Source of the DNA: Hymenobacter terrestris | GTDB lineage: Bacteria; Bacteroidota; Bacteroidia; Cytophagales; Hymenobacteraceae | Reading direction: 5' to 3' | Assembly (NCBI RefSeq): GCF_013377905.1 | Contig: NZ_JABKAV010000009.1 | Span: 1 to 64,000, forward strand | Length of the DNA stretch: 64,000 nt | Shown: piece after piece, positions 18,111 through 27,166 of the stretch | Numbering within the stretch: the first letter of the stretch is position 1 | Layout: the number at the start of each line of letters is the position of its first letter | Position numbers and translations under genes: made by a program | The notes under the pieces: model-generated | Databases searched by the model: none | What the model saw: the letters and a program-made list of their open reading frames with translations, nothing else | Told to the model about the DNA's origin: nothing

Positions 18111-18596
18111 TCATTCTACCACCCGCACTTCTACGCGTCGGTTGCGTTCGTCGGGGGTAGGGTAGAGCGGGCGGGCGTCGCCGTAGCCCACCGTGATGAG
18201 GCGTGCAGCTGCCACGCCGCCTCGAATCAAGTAGGCCCTTATTGCCTCGGCCCGCTGCTCCGAGAGCTTCATATTGTCTTTGGAGCGGCCAATGCGGTCG
18301 GTGTGGCCGGCGAGTTGAATACGGAGAGTGGGGCGGCTTAGCAGTTCCGCCACCAGCAGCTTTAGCGTCGGGGTTGATTCGGGAATTAACTCGGCGGTAC
18401 GTAACTGAAACAGCACGGACTCGAGTACCAGGATTTCATTTAGCCTTAGGGGACGGTAGGGCCACCGTAGCGAGTCGGGCAGCGGAGCAAAGGCCACCTT
18501 CCGGAAGGGTAATGGGGCCAGCCGTGCGGGTGGAAACAGTACCGGACGGTTAACTGGCAGCAGCAGGACGGATAGCAGTAGCAGCGTGTAATTCAT
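18111..18596 (-). CDS. OmpA-family peptidoglycan-binding protein
   Basis: The 161-residue protein has a signal peptide (MNYTLLLLSVLLLPV) and one C-terminal OmpA-like domain of about 100 residues. That domain has the usual strand-helix order, the motif LAGHTDRIGRSKDNMKLSEQRAEAIRAYL split over its core, and the ending YGDARPLYP...RNRRVEVRV. It should anchor to peptidoglycan in the periplasm. The short N-terminal part (about 50 residues) has no known domain. It is flanked by a convergent gene downstream and by the PBP gene upstream, on the same strand but 110 bp away. Confidence 0.88.
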   Translation of the reverse strand: MNYTLLLLSVLLLPVNRPVLFPPARLAPLPFRKVAFAPLPDSLRWPYRPLRLNEILVLESVLFQLRTAELIPESTPTLKLLVAELLSRPTLRIQLAGHTDRIGRSKDNMKLSEQRAEAIRAYLIRGGVAAARLITVGYGDARPLYPTPDERNRRVEVRVVE

Positions 18597-18705
18597 CGTT
18601 CAATTAAAACCACCAGCCAGGAATATGCTGCCAAAGTACCAATACGCTGCTCCAACTATATCCTCGTCGGGTTTTTAGGCTGAACAGCAGCGCTGTGTTG
18701 GACGA

Positions 18706-20544
18706 TTAATACCCGTTGCGGGCGCGGTGCTTCACGCGGGCTTCCCAACGCTTGCGCTTGGGCGCAATGGAGCCGCGCAAATGCTTTTCCATCACCATAA
18801 CGGCGCAGGGCGCGGCGGCAGTGGCCCCGAAACCGGCGTTTTCGAGGTACACAGCTACTACAATCTTCGGGTTGTCGGCGGGGGCGAAGCCGACGAAGGC
18901 GGCGTGGTCGTCGTCATCGTCGCCACCGTTTTCCACGGTGCCGGTTTTGCCGGCCACTGTAATGCCCACGTCGGCGAGGCTGGAGGTTTCGGCCGTGCCG
19001 CCGCGCTGCATCACGCCAAGCATGCCAGGTAGCAGGGCCGCGAAATTGGCGCTGTCGATGAGGGTGTAGCGCTTTTGGGTGAAGCGGGGCAGTGGCCCAT
19101 TGTCGCCGATGCCGCGCACGAGATGAGGCGGGTAGTACCAGCCGCGGTTGGCAATAATGGCCGTTACGTTGGCCATCTGCAGGCCGGTCATATTGATTTC
19201 GCCCTGGCCCACGCTCAGCGAGTAGATGGAGCGGTAGGTCCAGTTGCGGGTTTTGCGGGCCTTGTCGTAGTACGCGGGTGTGGGCAGGAAGCCGGGGGCC
19301 TCGCGGGGGATATCCACGCCCAGCACCGAATCGAGGCCGAACGAGCGCACGTAGCGCCGCCACTCGGCCAGGTTGGCGTGGCGGGCGGCCACGGTATCGG
19401 CCACCAGACTATCGGGCACGCGCTGGATGAGGTTGCGCATGGTCTGGTAGAAGTAGGGGTTGCAGCTGTACTTGAGGCCCACCGTGAGGCTGCTGGGCAC
19501 CGGGTGGTGATGCACGCACTTAATAAGCGTCTGGTCGCACTTGAAGCCGGTGCTGGGCTCAATGGCCCCGAGCTGCAACGCCACGGCCGCATTCACCAGC
19601 TTGAACACCGAGCCGGGCGGGTTGGCCAGCATGGCCGGGCGGTTAAGCAACGGCTTGTTCTCATCATAGAGCATCTCCGAGCGCACCTTGGCCTGGTCGG
19701 GGGCCGTGAGGGTGGCCGGGTCGTACACCGGGCCCGACACGTAGGCCAGGATTTCGCCGGTTTTGGGGTCGAGGGCCACCAGGTAGCCCTTGCGGTTGCC
19801 CATGAGCTGCTCGGCGTAGGCCTGCAGCTTGGTGTCGATAGTCAGGTGTAGGTCCTGGCCCTGGCGGAAGGTGGTATCGGTGGCCCAGCTGCCGCGGTTG
19901 TTGCCCACCGAGTCGATGAGCGGGTGCAGGTAGCCGACGCGCCCCATCAGCAGACCGTTGTAGTAGCCTTCGACGCCGCCGTTGCGCAGTTTATAAAAGC
20001 GGCCGCGCTTGGTGCGTTGGGCTTGCCTGAAAAACGCCTGGGCCTCGGCGGCCGGGTAGCCCAGCACGGCCGCGCCGGCGTTGGCGGTGTAGCGGCGGCC
20101 GACCTGGGTACTGAGCACCAGCGTGGGCCACTGCTTGCGGGCCTTGCGTACCCGTGCGGCTTCGGCCGCCGTCAGCCGCAGGTTCACGGGGTAGCCGGCG
20201 GGGGCGTTATCGTAGGGGAGGGCGTTGGCGATGCGCTGCCTAACGGTAGCGGGACCCCAGCCCAGCAGCTGGCCCAGCGCGCTGGTATCAAGCGGGGCCT
20301 TGCGCGGCAGCTTCAGCAGGTGCAACGTGCCGGTAGCTACCAGTACCGAATCGTTGCGGTCGAGCAACCGGCCGCGAACGAGCGAGTCGGCGCCCACTAC
20401 CACGCGGCGTTGGGTAAAGGTTTCGGTGGGTTCCTGGACCTCCTGCGCCGCCACTTCGGTCGAAGGGGAGGAGCAGGCTGACTGCCCAATCAGCAGCAGC
20501 AGGAGTAGCAACCCCATCTTCGACTTATAGAAAACCATGCGCAT
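18706..20544 (-). CDS. Penicillin-binding transpeptidase (PBP2/FtsI-like)
   Basis: The 612-residue protein crosslinks peptidoglycan. It has an N-terminal membrane segment or signal (GLLLLLLLIGQSACSS; the Cys could be lipidated, but the preceding residues do not fit a standard lipobox). A middle domain (about 60-240) follows, and then a transpeptidase domain with SVFK (Ser312, Lys315), SCN (360-362) and KTG (533-535). An unusual acidic run, GGDDDDDH, follows the KTG motif and precedes the normal VGFAPAD. It is not inside a dcw or mrd cluster, so it is a stand-alone enzyme and could be a secondary PBP. Three ATGs at the front (20544, 20538 and 20517) make the exact start uncertain. Confidence 0.9.
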   Translation of the reverse strand: MRMVFYKSKMGLLLLLLLIGQSACSSPSTEVAAQEVQEPTETFTQRRVVVGADSLVRGRLLDRNDSVLVATGTLHLLKLPRKAPLDTSALGQLLGWGPATVRQRIANALPYDNAPAGYPVNLRLTAAEAARVRKARKQWPTLVLSTQVGRRYTANAGAAVLGYPAAEAQAFFRQAQRTKRGRFYKLRNGGVEGYYNGLLMGRVGYLHPLIDSVGNNRGSWATDTTFRQGQDLHLTIDTKLQAYAEQLMGNRKGYLVALDPKTGEILAYVSGPVYDPATLTAPDQAKVRSEMLYDENKPLLNRPAMLANPPGSVFKLVNAAVALQLGAIEPSTGFKCDQTLIKCVHHHPVPSSLTVGLKYSCNPYFYQTMRNLIQRVPDSLVADTVAARHANLAEWRRYVRSFGLDSVLGVDIPREAPGFLPTPAYYDKARKTRNWTYRSIYSLSVGQGEINMTGLQMANVTAIIANRGWYYPPHLVRGIGDNGPLPRFTQKRYTLIDSANFAALLPGMLGVMQRGGTAETSSLADVGITVAGKTGTVENGGDDDDDHAAFVGFAPADNPKIVVAVYLENAGFGATAAAPCAVMVMEKHLRGSIAPKRKRWEARVKHRARNGY

Positions 20545-20689
20545 GTGCCAAAGCTAGCTAATTGCCAGATGCGCCGCTTTGCCCTTTCGATGAACCGGTT
20601 TATTTGCCGGGCCAGCCGCCACAAGGTCTAGCGTTGCGACATGGCCACCGGCAGAATGCTGCACGGCCCCGCGCCGACACGCTGGCGGA

Positions 20690-21250
20690 TTAGGCCAGCC
20701 GGTGTGCCGGCGCGGGGCCGGTGGCACTGGCACGGCGGAAAGAGAGGGCCGCCCCCAGCCATATCCCCACAAATATCGTGTTGAACCCCAGCACGCCCAC
20801 CGTTCCCCAATCCAGCTCGGGCCGCCAAATGATTAGGGCCAGCAGCGGCACCAGAAACTGGGCCAGGGCTGCGGCGAGCATCGTGCGGGCCAGGCCGCGC
20901 GCCCGCAAGCGGGCTACTGCGGCCCCCACCACCGCCACCAGCAGCACCCCTCCATAGAGCAGGTTGGCCGGGTTGTCTTCGCTGCCGATAATGCCCACCG
21001 CCCCGTTCACCCACACCAGCAGCAGCGCGGCCGCTAGGCCCATGCCCACGCCCAGCCGGTACGCGGTGGTGCCACCCCGGCCAGCTACCAGTTCAAAGGC
21101 CAGCCCGGTGCCGAACAGCAGGAAGCCGGCAAAAGCAAAGTCAAACAAATCCCACTGCACTTCCTGGGTGAAGCGCATGGCCACGAAAGGTATCAGCAAA
21201 AGGCCCCCGGTAATCAGGGCCGGGCGAACAAGACGTTGGGTAAGTGGCAT
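20690..21250 (-). CDS. Multi-pass membrane protein of unknown function
   Basis: The 186-residue product has about five or six hydrophobic helices. Conserved-looking blocks include MRFTQEVQWDLFDF near residue 25 and VNGAVGIIGSEDNPANLLYGG near 80. I have seen close relatives of these blocks in hypothetical proteins of Bacteroidota, but know no function. The ATG at 21250 follows a palindromic ACTTTG-N5-CAAAGT site, which may be its operator. The gap 20545-20689 to the PBP gene downstream shows nothing notable. Confidence 0.75.
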   Translation of the reverse strand: MPLTQRLVRPALITGGLLLIPFVAMRFTQEVQWDLFDFAFAGFLLFGTGLAFELVAGRGGTTAYRLGVGMGLAAALLLVWVNGAVGIIGSEDNPANLLYGGVLLVAVVGAAVARLRARGLARTMLAAALAQFLVPLLALIIWRPELDWGTVGVLGFNTIFVGIWLGAALSFRRASATGPAPAHRLA

Positions 21251-21314
21251 GACAGTAGACGGTTGAGGTTTCCGCAAGCCAGACAATCGGCTTCGTTGCA
21301 AAGGATGTAAAAGA

Positions 21315-21331
21315 ACTTTGTATTTCAAAGT
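21315..21331. promoter_or_regulatory. Operator-like palindrome upstream of the membrane protein gene
   Basis: ACTTTG (21315-21320) and CAAAGT (21326-21331) form a perfect 6-bp dyad with a 5-base spacer, 65 bp before the ATG. It lies in an AT-rich patch that probably holds the promoter. The rest of 21251-21557 has no gene. Confidence 0.35.
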
Positions 21332-21557
21332 AAGTAGACAAATTTGTTATTGGTCTACCAACTGTAACGTTCCTGTAATCAATTGCGCGAAGCCCCGCCG
21401 TGCGTCACCTACCCCCACCCGAAGCGGCCCGTAACGGCAGCAGCGGGCCGGGGAGGGAGCGGCGGAGACAGGTGCGCCGCCCGGAATGGTTGGGGTGGTA
21501 CAATCCGTGCTTTTATCAGCGTAACTTGATGTTTTGTAGACGACTACAATATTAAAT

Positions 21558-22679
21558 TTAATTACTTCTAACCAATCTAGGAGGCCAGACATCTGTGGGT
21601 TTAGGAGGAAAAAAATAGTAGTTGTATTCCCACTTAGTTACTGGTTTTTTAAGGTAATTGATAGCTGTCGGTATGTTCAATTTATCGTACAGCCCTATCT
21701 TCACATTCCTAATTCTGTAGAACCAATTTTGCATTGAATCTATATTTTCAATATTAAATAAAAAGTCCTTATCGCTTTCCTCTTTCTCAAAGCTGAACTC
21801 CATTTTCCCATTTGCTAATATCCTGTGAAGATTTTCTAATAAAACTTCTGCAGGTAACATTGGTATGGGAAGATGAATTCCATATAAATATTTGCTAACT
21901 GAAGTTTGAAGTGAAAATACACAATATATGCTCTCAAGCATTGGTGTATTGCTTAAATTTATTCCATTGTATTCTTCTCTTAAAATTCCATCTTCGATCC
22001 AAAATTTGCCGGGATATATTTTGAATTTTGGATTTCGTATTTGCTTTCTAACTATATCATAAACCGAATCTAAAATAAATGAGTATCCATATCTTTTGAA
22101 TATTAGTAAATACGCCGATTTGAGTAAACCTACTTGCCATCTTGCAAAATCCGTTTTGTTATTTCTATTATTAAATTGAATGTTAATTAAAGGATTAGTG
22201 TCGGGATTGACTCTTTCTATAAAGTCAGCTAATTTACCAGGATGATTAAGTTTGATATCATGGGTCATGGTCATCGTTCCATGCTTATCAACTGCTATTT
22301 TACCTTGGACGGTAACTCCTCCATTAGTTACCTTAACTCTAGTTTCTGTTTCAGGCATAAATGCACGACTTTCAATTTCACGTAACCTACCTACTAAATA
22401 TGCATCTATTTCTGTCCCAGCTGTACTATTACATTCTTTACAAGTAAGTGTTCCGCCACTACCACCTAAGCTCTCTGGGGGGGCGTGCTCAATTGTAAGC
22501 ATATTGGACGAATTGGGGTCAAGGTCGTTTTCCGAAAACTGTCGCAAACATATTGGACATATAAATGTATTAGGATATTTTAATTTAATACCCTTTAAGT
22601 ATCCATTGTCTTTTAAGAATAGCAGATGCTTTGAAAAAAGATTGAATAGGCCCTGATTTCTATTCCCTTTAGTCGCCAT
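21558..22679 (-). CDS. HNH-nuclease-domain protein on an AT-rich insert
   Basis: The 373-residue protein has an N-terminal HNH-type fold (about 35-95): CPIC near residue 41, the core IEHAPPESLGG near 63, and CKECNSTAG near 79. The two Cys pairs would hold a structural zinc, and the His of IEHAPP is the likely metal-activated catalytic residue. The remaining 280 residues have no domain I recognise; they are rich in Asn, Lys and Tyr and end in VWPPRLVRSN. The gene is visibly AT-rich with A/T-ending codons, unlike its neighbours, which suggests recent transfer. Its ATG lies 16 bp past the terminator stem of icmF. No methylase, restriction, toxin or phage gene is adjacent. A defence or homing nuclease is possible; neither is shown. 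Confidence 0.78.
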   Translation of the reverse strand: MATKGNRNQGLFNLFSKHLLFLKDNGYLKGIKLKYPNTFICPICLRQFSENDLDPNSSNMLTIEHAPPESLGGSGGTLTCKECNSTAGTEIDAYLVGRLREIESRAFMPETETRVKVTNGGVTVQGKIAVDKHGTMTMTHDIKLNHPGKLADFIERVNPDTNPLINIQFNNRNNKTDFARWQVGLLKSAYLLIFKRYGYSFILDSVYDIVRKQIRNPKFKIYPGKFWIEDGILREEYNGINLSNTPMLESIYCVFSLQTSVSKYLYGIHLPIPMLPAEVLLENLHRILANGKMEFSFEKEESDKDFLFNIENIDSMQNWFYRIRNVKIGLYDKLNIPTAINYLKKPVTKWEYNYYFFPPKPTDVWPPRLVRSN

Positions 22680-22695
22680 TTATTTGCTTAAAATA

Positions 22696-22726
22696 AAGCC
22701 CCAACGCAAATGAAGTGTTGGGGCTT
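22696..22726 (-). terminator. Terminator of icmF
   Basis: A 10-bp perfect stem (22696-22705 with 22717-22726) is followed on the minus strand by TTATTTT. It lies about 36 bp after the icmF stop and only 16 bp before the ATG of the HNH gene. Confidence 0.8.
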
Positions 22727-22761
22727 AAATTTTTAGATGTTACTTTGATTAAAGAACCGGC

Positions 22762-25700
22762 TTACATATTCCGCCGATACTGCCCGCCGACCTCGAACAG
22801 GGCATTCGTAATCTGGCCGAGCGAGCAGAACTTGACGGTGTCCATTAGCTCCTCGAAGAGGTTGTCGTTGGCCACGGCCACTTGCTGCAGGTGCTTGAGG
22901 CGCGCGGGAGCCTCGGCGGCGTTGCGGGCCTGCAGGGCCTCCAGCATCGTAATCTGGTACTGCTTCTCCTCCTCGGTAGCCCGGATTACCTCGGCGGGTA
23001 TCACCGTGGGCGAGCCCTTGGACGAGAGGAAGGTGTTGACGCCGATAATGGGGTACTCGCCCGTGTGCTTGAGCATCTCGTAGTGCATGCTCTCCTCCTG
23101 AATCTTGCCGCGCTGGTACATGGTTTCCATGGCCCCGAGCACGCCTCCGCGCTCCGTGATGCGGTCGAACTCGGTGAGCACGGCTTCTTCCACCAGGTCG
23201 GTCAGCTCCTCGATGATGAACGAGCCCTGGAGCGGGTTTTCGTTCTTGGCCAGGCCCAGCTCGCGGTTGATGATGAGCTGGATGGCCATGGCCCGGCGCA
23301 CCGATTCTTCGGTGGGCGTGGTAATGGCCTCATCGTAGGCGTTGGTGTGCAGGCTGTTGCAGTTGTCGTAGATGGCGTACAGGGCCTGCAGGGTGGTGCG
23401 GATGTCGTTGAAGTCGATTTCCTGGGCGTGCAGGCTCCGGCCGCTGGTCTGGATGTGGTACTTCAACATCTGCGAGCGGGCGTTGGCGCCGTACTTCAGC
23501 TTCATGGCCTTGGCCCAGATGCGGCGGGCCACCCGGCCAATTACGGCGTACTCGGGGTCGATGCCGTTGGAGAAGAAGAACGAGAGGTTGGGCGCGAAGT
23601 CGTTCACGTCCATGCCCCGGCTCACGTAGTACTCCACAAACGTGAAGCCGTTGCTCAGCGTGAGGGCCAGTTGGGTGATGGGGTTGGCGCCAGCCTCGGC
23701 AATGTGGTAGCCCGAAATCGACACCGAGTAGAAGTTGCGGACCTTCTCGTCGATGAAGTACTGCTGCACGTCGCCCATAAGGCGCAAGGCAAATTCGGTG
23801 GAGAAAATGCAGGTGTTCTGGGCCTGGTCTTCCTTGAGAATGTCGGCCTGCACCGTGCCGCGTACTTGCGTGAGGGTACGGGTTTTGATGCCGGCGTACA
23901 CGTCGGCGGGCAGCACCTGGTCGCCGGTTACGCCGAGCAGCATGAGGCCCAGGCCGTCGTTGCCCTCGGGCAGCGGGCCCTGGTAGTGGGGGCGGGGCTG
24001 GCTGTAGCCTTGGTAGATTTCGTCGATTTTCTGGCTCACCTCATCTTCCAGGCCGTGTTCCTTAATATAGAGCTCGCACTGCTGGTCGATAGCAGCATTC
24101 ATAAAGAAGGCGGCAATGGTAGCGGCCGGCCCATTGATAGTCATGGAAACCGACGTGCTCGGGTTGGCCAGGTTGAAGCCCGAGTAGAGCTTCTTGGCAT
24201 CGTCGAGGCAGGCGATGCTCACGCCGGCATTGCCGATTTTACCGTAGATGTCGGGCCGGTGGTCGGGGTCTTCGCCGTAGAGCGTTACCGAGTCGAAGGC
24301 CGTGCTGAGGCGCTTGGCGGGCAGGCCCATGCTCACGTAATGGAAACGGCGGTTGGTGCGCTCGGGGCCACCTTCGCCGGCAAACATGCGGGTGGGGTCT
24401 TCGCCCTCGCGCTTAAACGGGAACACGCCGGCCGTGTACGGGAACTCGCCGGGCACGTTCTCCTGCAGCTGCCAGCGCAGCAAATCGCCCCAGGCCGTGT
24501 AGCGCGGCAGGCTCACCTTCGGAATCTGGGTGCCCGACAGGCTCTGGGTGTGCGTCTGGAGGCGGAGCTCCTTGTCGCGCACCTTGAACACGAACTCGGG
24601 CGCTTTATAGGCGGCTACCGTTTGCGACCAGTTCTCCAGGAGCTTCCAGTTCTGACCGTCCAGGCGGAGCTTGACCTCCTCGAAGGTGCTCTCCAGGCCG
24701 GCCACGAGTGTTCCGGGCTCGACTCCGGCAGGGCTTGCGCCGCCGCCGCTACCAATTCCTCCGGCACTGTTTCCGGCGAGGCTTTCAACGGCTCCGACGG
24801 CTTGTCGGATTCCATAGAGCTGCTGCGCTGTGGCAGACTGTTTTTGAACCCACTGGTCATACTGGCGGTTGGTTTCGGCTATTTCTGAAAGGTACCGCGT
24901 GCGGTGCGGCGGAATGATGTAAATCTTCTCGGAGTCTTCCACCGAGGTTTCGAGCTTCGAGGCAAAGGCGTGGCCGGTACGCTCCTCCATAGTAGCCAGC
25001 ACGGCGCGGTACAGCCGGTTCATGCCCGGGTCGTTGAACTGCGAGGCAATGGTACCGAACACGGGCATGGTATCGGTCTGCTTGTCCCAGAGGCCGTGGT
25101 TGCGCTGGTACTGCTTGCGCACGTCGCGCAATGCGTCCAAAGCGCCCCGCTTGTCGAACTTGTTGAGGGCAATAACGTCGGCAAAATCGAGCATGTCGAT
25201 TTTCTCCAGCTGGGTGGCCGCGCCGTACTCGGGCGTCATCACGTAGAGGCTGGCGTCGGAGTGCTCGATGATTTCGGTGTCACTCTGCCCGATGCCGGAG
25301 GTCTCCAGGATAATCAGGTCGAAGTCGGCGGCCCGTACCACGTCCACGGCATCCTGCACGTACTTGCTCAGGGCGAGGTTGCTCTGGCGCGTGGCCAAAC
25401 TGCGCATGTACACCCGCGGCGAGTTGATGGCATTCATCCGGATACGGTCGCCGAGCAGCGCCCCGCCCGTCTTGCGCTTGCTGGGGTCGACGGAAATAAT
25501 GGCAATGGTCTTCTCGGGGAAGTCCATCAGAAACCGCCGCACCAACTCATCTACTAACGACGACTTGCCCGCGCCACCCGTGCCGGTGATACCGAGAATG
25601 GGCGTTGCCAGCTTGCCGTCCGTATCGGTAGCAGATGCAGTATCAGCGTTCAGCTTTTTGCTGACCGCTAAGAACTCCTCGGGGAAGTTTTCGGCGGCCG

Positions 25701-26214
25701 AAATCAGGCGGCCGATGTCGCGGGCATTCTTGTCTTTGAGGTGGTCGGCCTCGCCGTTGAGGTTCTGGCCGGTCGGGAAGTCGGCCTGTTCGAGCAGGTC
25801 GTTGATCATGCCCTGCAGGCCCATGGCGCGGCCGTCGTCGGGCGAGTAGATGCGGGTGACGCCGTGGGCCATCAGGTCCTCGATTTCGGAGGGCAGAATC
25901 ACGCCGCCGCCGCCGCCGAAGAGCTTGATGTGGCCCGCGCCACGCTCCTTCAGCAGGTCGTGCATGTACTTGAAGTACTCGTTGTGGCCGCCCTGGTAGG
26001 AGGTAATGGCAATGGCCTGGGCATCCTCCTGAATGGCGCAATCCACGATTTCCTGCACCGAGCGGTTGTGGCCCAGGTGGATCACCTCGGCACCGCTGCT
26101 CTGAATGATGCGGCGCATGATGTTGATGGCGGCATCGTGCCCGTCGAACAGCGCGGCGGCCGTTACAATGCGAACGTGGTTTTTAGGTTTATAAGGCGCT
26201 ACGGGAGCTTGCAT
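22762..26214 (-). CDS. icmF: Fused acyl-CoA mutase with built-in G-protein chaperone (IcmF type)
   Basis: The 1150-residue protein joins all parts of a B12-dependent mutase. A cobalamin-binding domain comes first (about 15-150, motif [12 protein letters not shown] and EVIHLGHN). A MeaB/ArgK-like GTPase follows (about 195-480) with the P-loop GTGGAGKSS and NKFDKRG. A Gly/Ser-rich linker (near 515-535) leads to the large TIM-barrel substrate domain with [12 protein letters not shown] and [11 protein letters not shown]. The Phe in GVFPFKR replaces the Tyr of methylmalonyl-CoA mutase, favouring an IcmF-type substrate such as isobutyryl-CoA/n-butyryl-CoA (family knowledge; substrate not shown). 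The start at 26214 is preferred because the 38 residues encoded upstream look non-coding. It is likely monocistronic. Confidence 0.93.
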   Translation of the reverse strand: MQAPVAPYKPKNHVRIVTAAALFDGHDAAINIMRRIIQSSGAEVIHLGHNRSVQEIVDCAIQEDAQAIAITSYQGGHNEYFKYMHDLLKERGAGHIKLFGGGGGVILPSEIEDLMAHGVTRIYSPDDGRAMGLQGMINDLLEQADFPTGQNLNGEADHLKDKNARDIGRLISAAENFPEEFLAVSKKLNADTASATDTDGKLATPILGITGTGGAGKSSLVDELVRRFLMDFPEKTIAIISVDPSKRKTGGALLGDRIRMNAINSPRVYMRSLATRQSNLALSKYVQDAVDVVRAADFDLIILETSGIGQSDTEIIEHSDASLYVMTPEYGAATQLEKIDMLDFADVIALNKFDKRGALDALRDVRKQYQRNHGLWDKQTDTMPVFGTIASQFNDPGMNRLYRAVLATMEERTGHAFASKLETSVEDSEKIYIIPPHRTRYLSEIAETNRQYDQWVQKQSATAQQLYGIRQAVGAVESLAGNSAGGIGSGGGASPAGVEPGTLVAGLESTFEEVKLRLDGQNWKLLENWSQTVAAYKAPEFVFKVRDKELRLQTHTQSLSGTQIPKVSLPRYTAWGDLLRWQLQENVPGEFPYTAGVFPFKREGEDPTRMFAGEGGPERTNRRFHYVSMGLPAKRLSTAFDSVTLYGEDPDHRPDIYGKIGNAGVSIACLDDAKKLYSGFNLANPSTSVSMTINGPAATIAAFFMNAAIDQQCELYIKEHGLEDEVSQKIDEIYQGYSQPRPHYQGPLPEGNDGLGLMLLGVTGDQVLPADVYAGIKTRTLTQVRGTVQADILKEDQAQNTCIFSTEFALRLMGDVQQYFIDEKVRNFYSVSISGYHIAEAGANPITQLALTLSNGFTFVEYYVSRGMDVNDFAPNLSFFFSNGIDPEYAVIGRVARRIWAKAMKLKYGANARSQMLKYHIQTSGRSLHAQEIDFNDIRTTLQALYAIYDNCNSLHTNAYDEAITTPTEESVRRAMAIQLIINRELGLAKNENPLQGSFIIEELTDLVEEAVLTEFDRITERGGVLGAMETMYQRGKIQEESMHYEMLKHTGEYPIIGVNTFLSSKGSPTVIPAEVIRATEEEKQYQITMLEALQARNAAEAPARLKHLQQVAVANDNLFEELMDTVKFCSLGQITNALFEVGGQYRRNM

Positions 26215-26248
26215 ATCAAGGGGGGCAGTTGGGTGGGTTTTGGTAGGG

Positions 26249-26256
26249 CTAAGGTA
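26249..26256 (-). promoter_or_regulatory. Candidate promoter box for icmF
   Basis: On the minus strand it reads TACCTTAG, one base from TAnnTTTG, 34 bases before the ATG. Confidence 0.35.
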
Positions 26257-26342
26257 CGAAACAGGCAGCGGGGGCGCGTTGCAAGCGCCCGAAATCTGGG
26301 GCAATACGCAAATGTAGCCGGCCGGCATTCACAGTAGCGCGG

Positions 26343-26350
26343 TAGTTTTA
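26343..26350 (+). promoter_or_regulatory. Promoter box TAGTTTTA next to the membrane protein gene
   Basis: The box ends four bases before the ATG at 26355. A start site at the usual distance would fall on the start codon and give a leaderless transcript. Confidence 0.3.
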
Positions 26351-26354
26351 CGCC

Positions 26355-27107
26355 ATGCCGAAACGAACGCCCCGGAATTTGCAGACGATATGCGCAAGCT
26401 TACTACTGCTCGGATTACTTGCCTGGCTGATGGGGTTTTTTATGCCGGCCTTCATACCCGGCAAGAGTGCCAATGACTTGTACGCCCTGCAGCCGGAGTA
26501 CAGTTCAGGTAATGCAGCAGAAGCCCGGAAAGCCTACTACGCAACCGAAGAAGCCTGGCGCACCAGCCGCAACTCCTGGCTCGATTTCGGCTCTGGCGTA
26601 GCTATCAGCAGCCTCACGATTCTGTTGTTTCTACGCGCCAACCGGGTACAAACCTGGGCACGTTTCCGGCGGCTGAAAACCGTTGGTAAAAGTGGGTTTG
26701 TTATCTGGCTGAACGCTGGCTGGGCCGTATTGTTTGCCGCCCTTTTTTGGTACTACCATTACCGGGGCCTGCGCGGCGACTTCCGGCCCATGGCCGATAC
26801 CATTGCCATTCCACTGATGTATGGGCTAATAGCCTTGTTTGGAGGTTGGCTCGTCAGCAATGCACTATTTCTGCTCGCTTTGAGGCCGGCGCGCCTGCCC
26901 GCGCTACTGTTTGAGAAGCCCAAATACAACTCATGGCCAGCCGTGCTGGTCGATGCACTAGTATTCCTGCCACTAATGTTTACTGGACTCTACACCGTTG
27001 CAACTATCATCGACGGCGACCACCTGACGATTCCCGCTGCGCTGCTGTTCTTCTACCTGCTGCTTATGCTGCGGGCAGTATATATGCGGGCAATCAACGA
27101 ACGGTAA
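26355..27107 (+). CDS. Multi-pass membrane protein of unknown function
   Basis: The 250-residue product has an N-terminal helix (about 11-33, ICASLLLLGLLAWLMGFFM) and an extracytoplasmic segment of about 50 residues rich in Tyr and Ala. At least five further helices follow: near 79-93, 117-137, 155-180, 195-215 and 225-240. The C-terminus is short and basic. No domain or motif is recognised. It is divergent from icmF and convergent with the carboxypeptidase-regulatory-domain gene, from which it is separated by 59 bp. Confidence 0.72.
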   Translation: MPKRTPRNLQTICASLLLLGLLAWLMGFFMPAFIPGKSANDLYALQPEYSSGNAAEARKAYYATEEAWRTSRNSWLDFGSGVAISSLTILLFLRANRVQTWARFRRLKTVGKSGFVIWLNAGWAVLFAALFWYYHYRGLRGDFRPMADTIAIPLMYGLIALFGGWLVSNALFLLALRPARLPALLFEKPKYNSWPAVLVDALVFLPLMFTGLYTVATIIDGDHLTIPAALLFFYLLLMLRAVYMRAINER

Positions 27108-27166
27108 CAGGTGGAAGGCACAGGCACAAGGTGCGATACGAATGAAATGCTATTAAAACCAGCCTC

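Noticed and set aside
22882-24888. A 668-codon plus-strand frame opposite icmF
   Set aside because: It is antisense to a clear conserved enzyme, is rich in His, Gly, Val and Gln without domains, and arises from codon bias at high GC.
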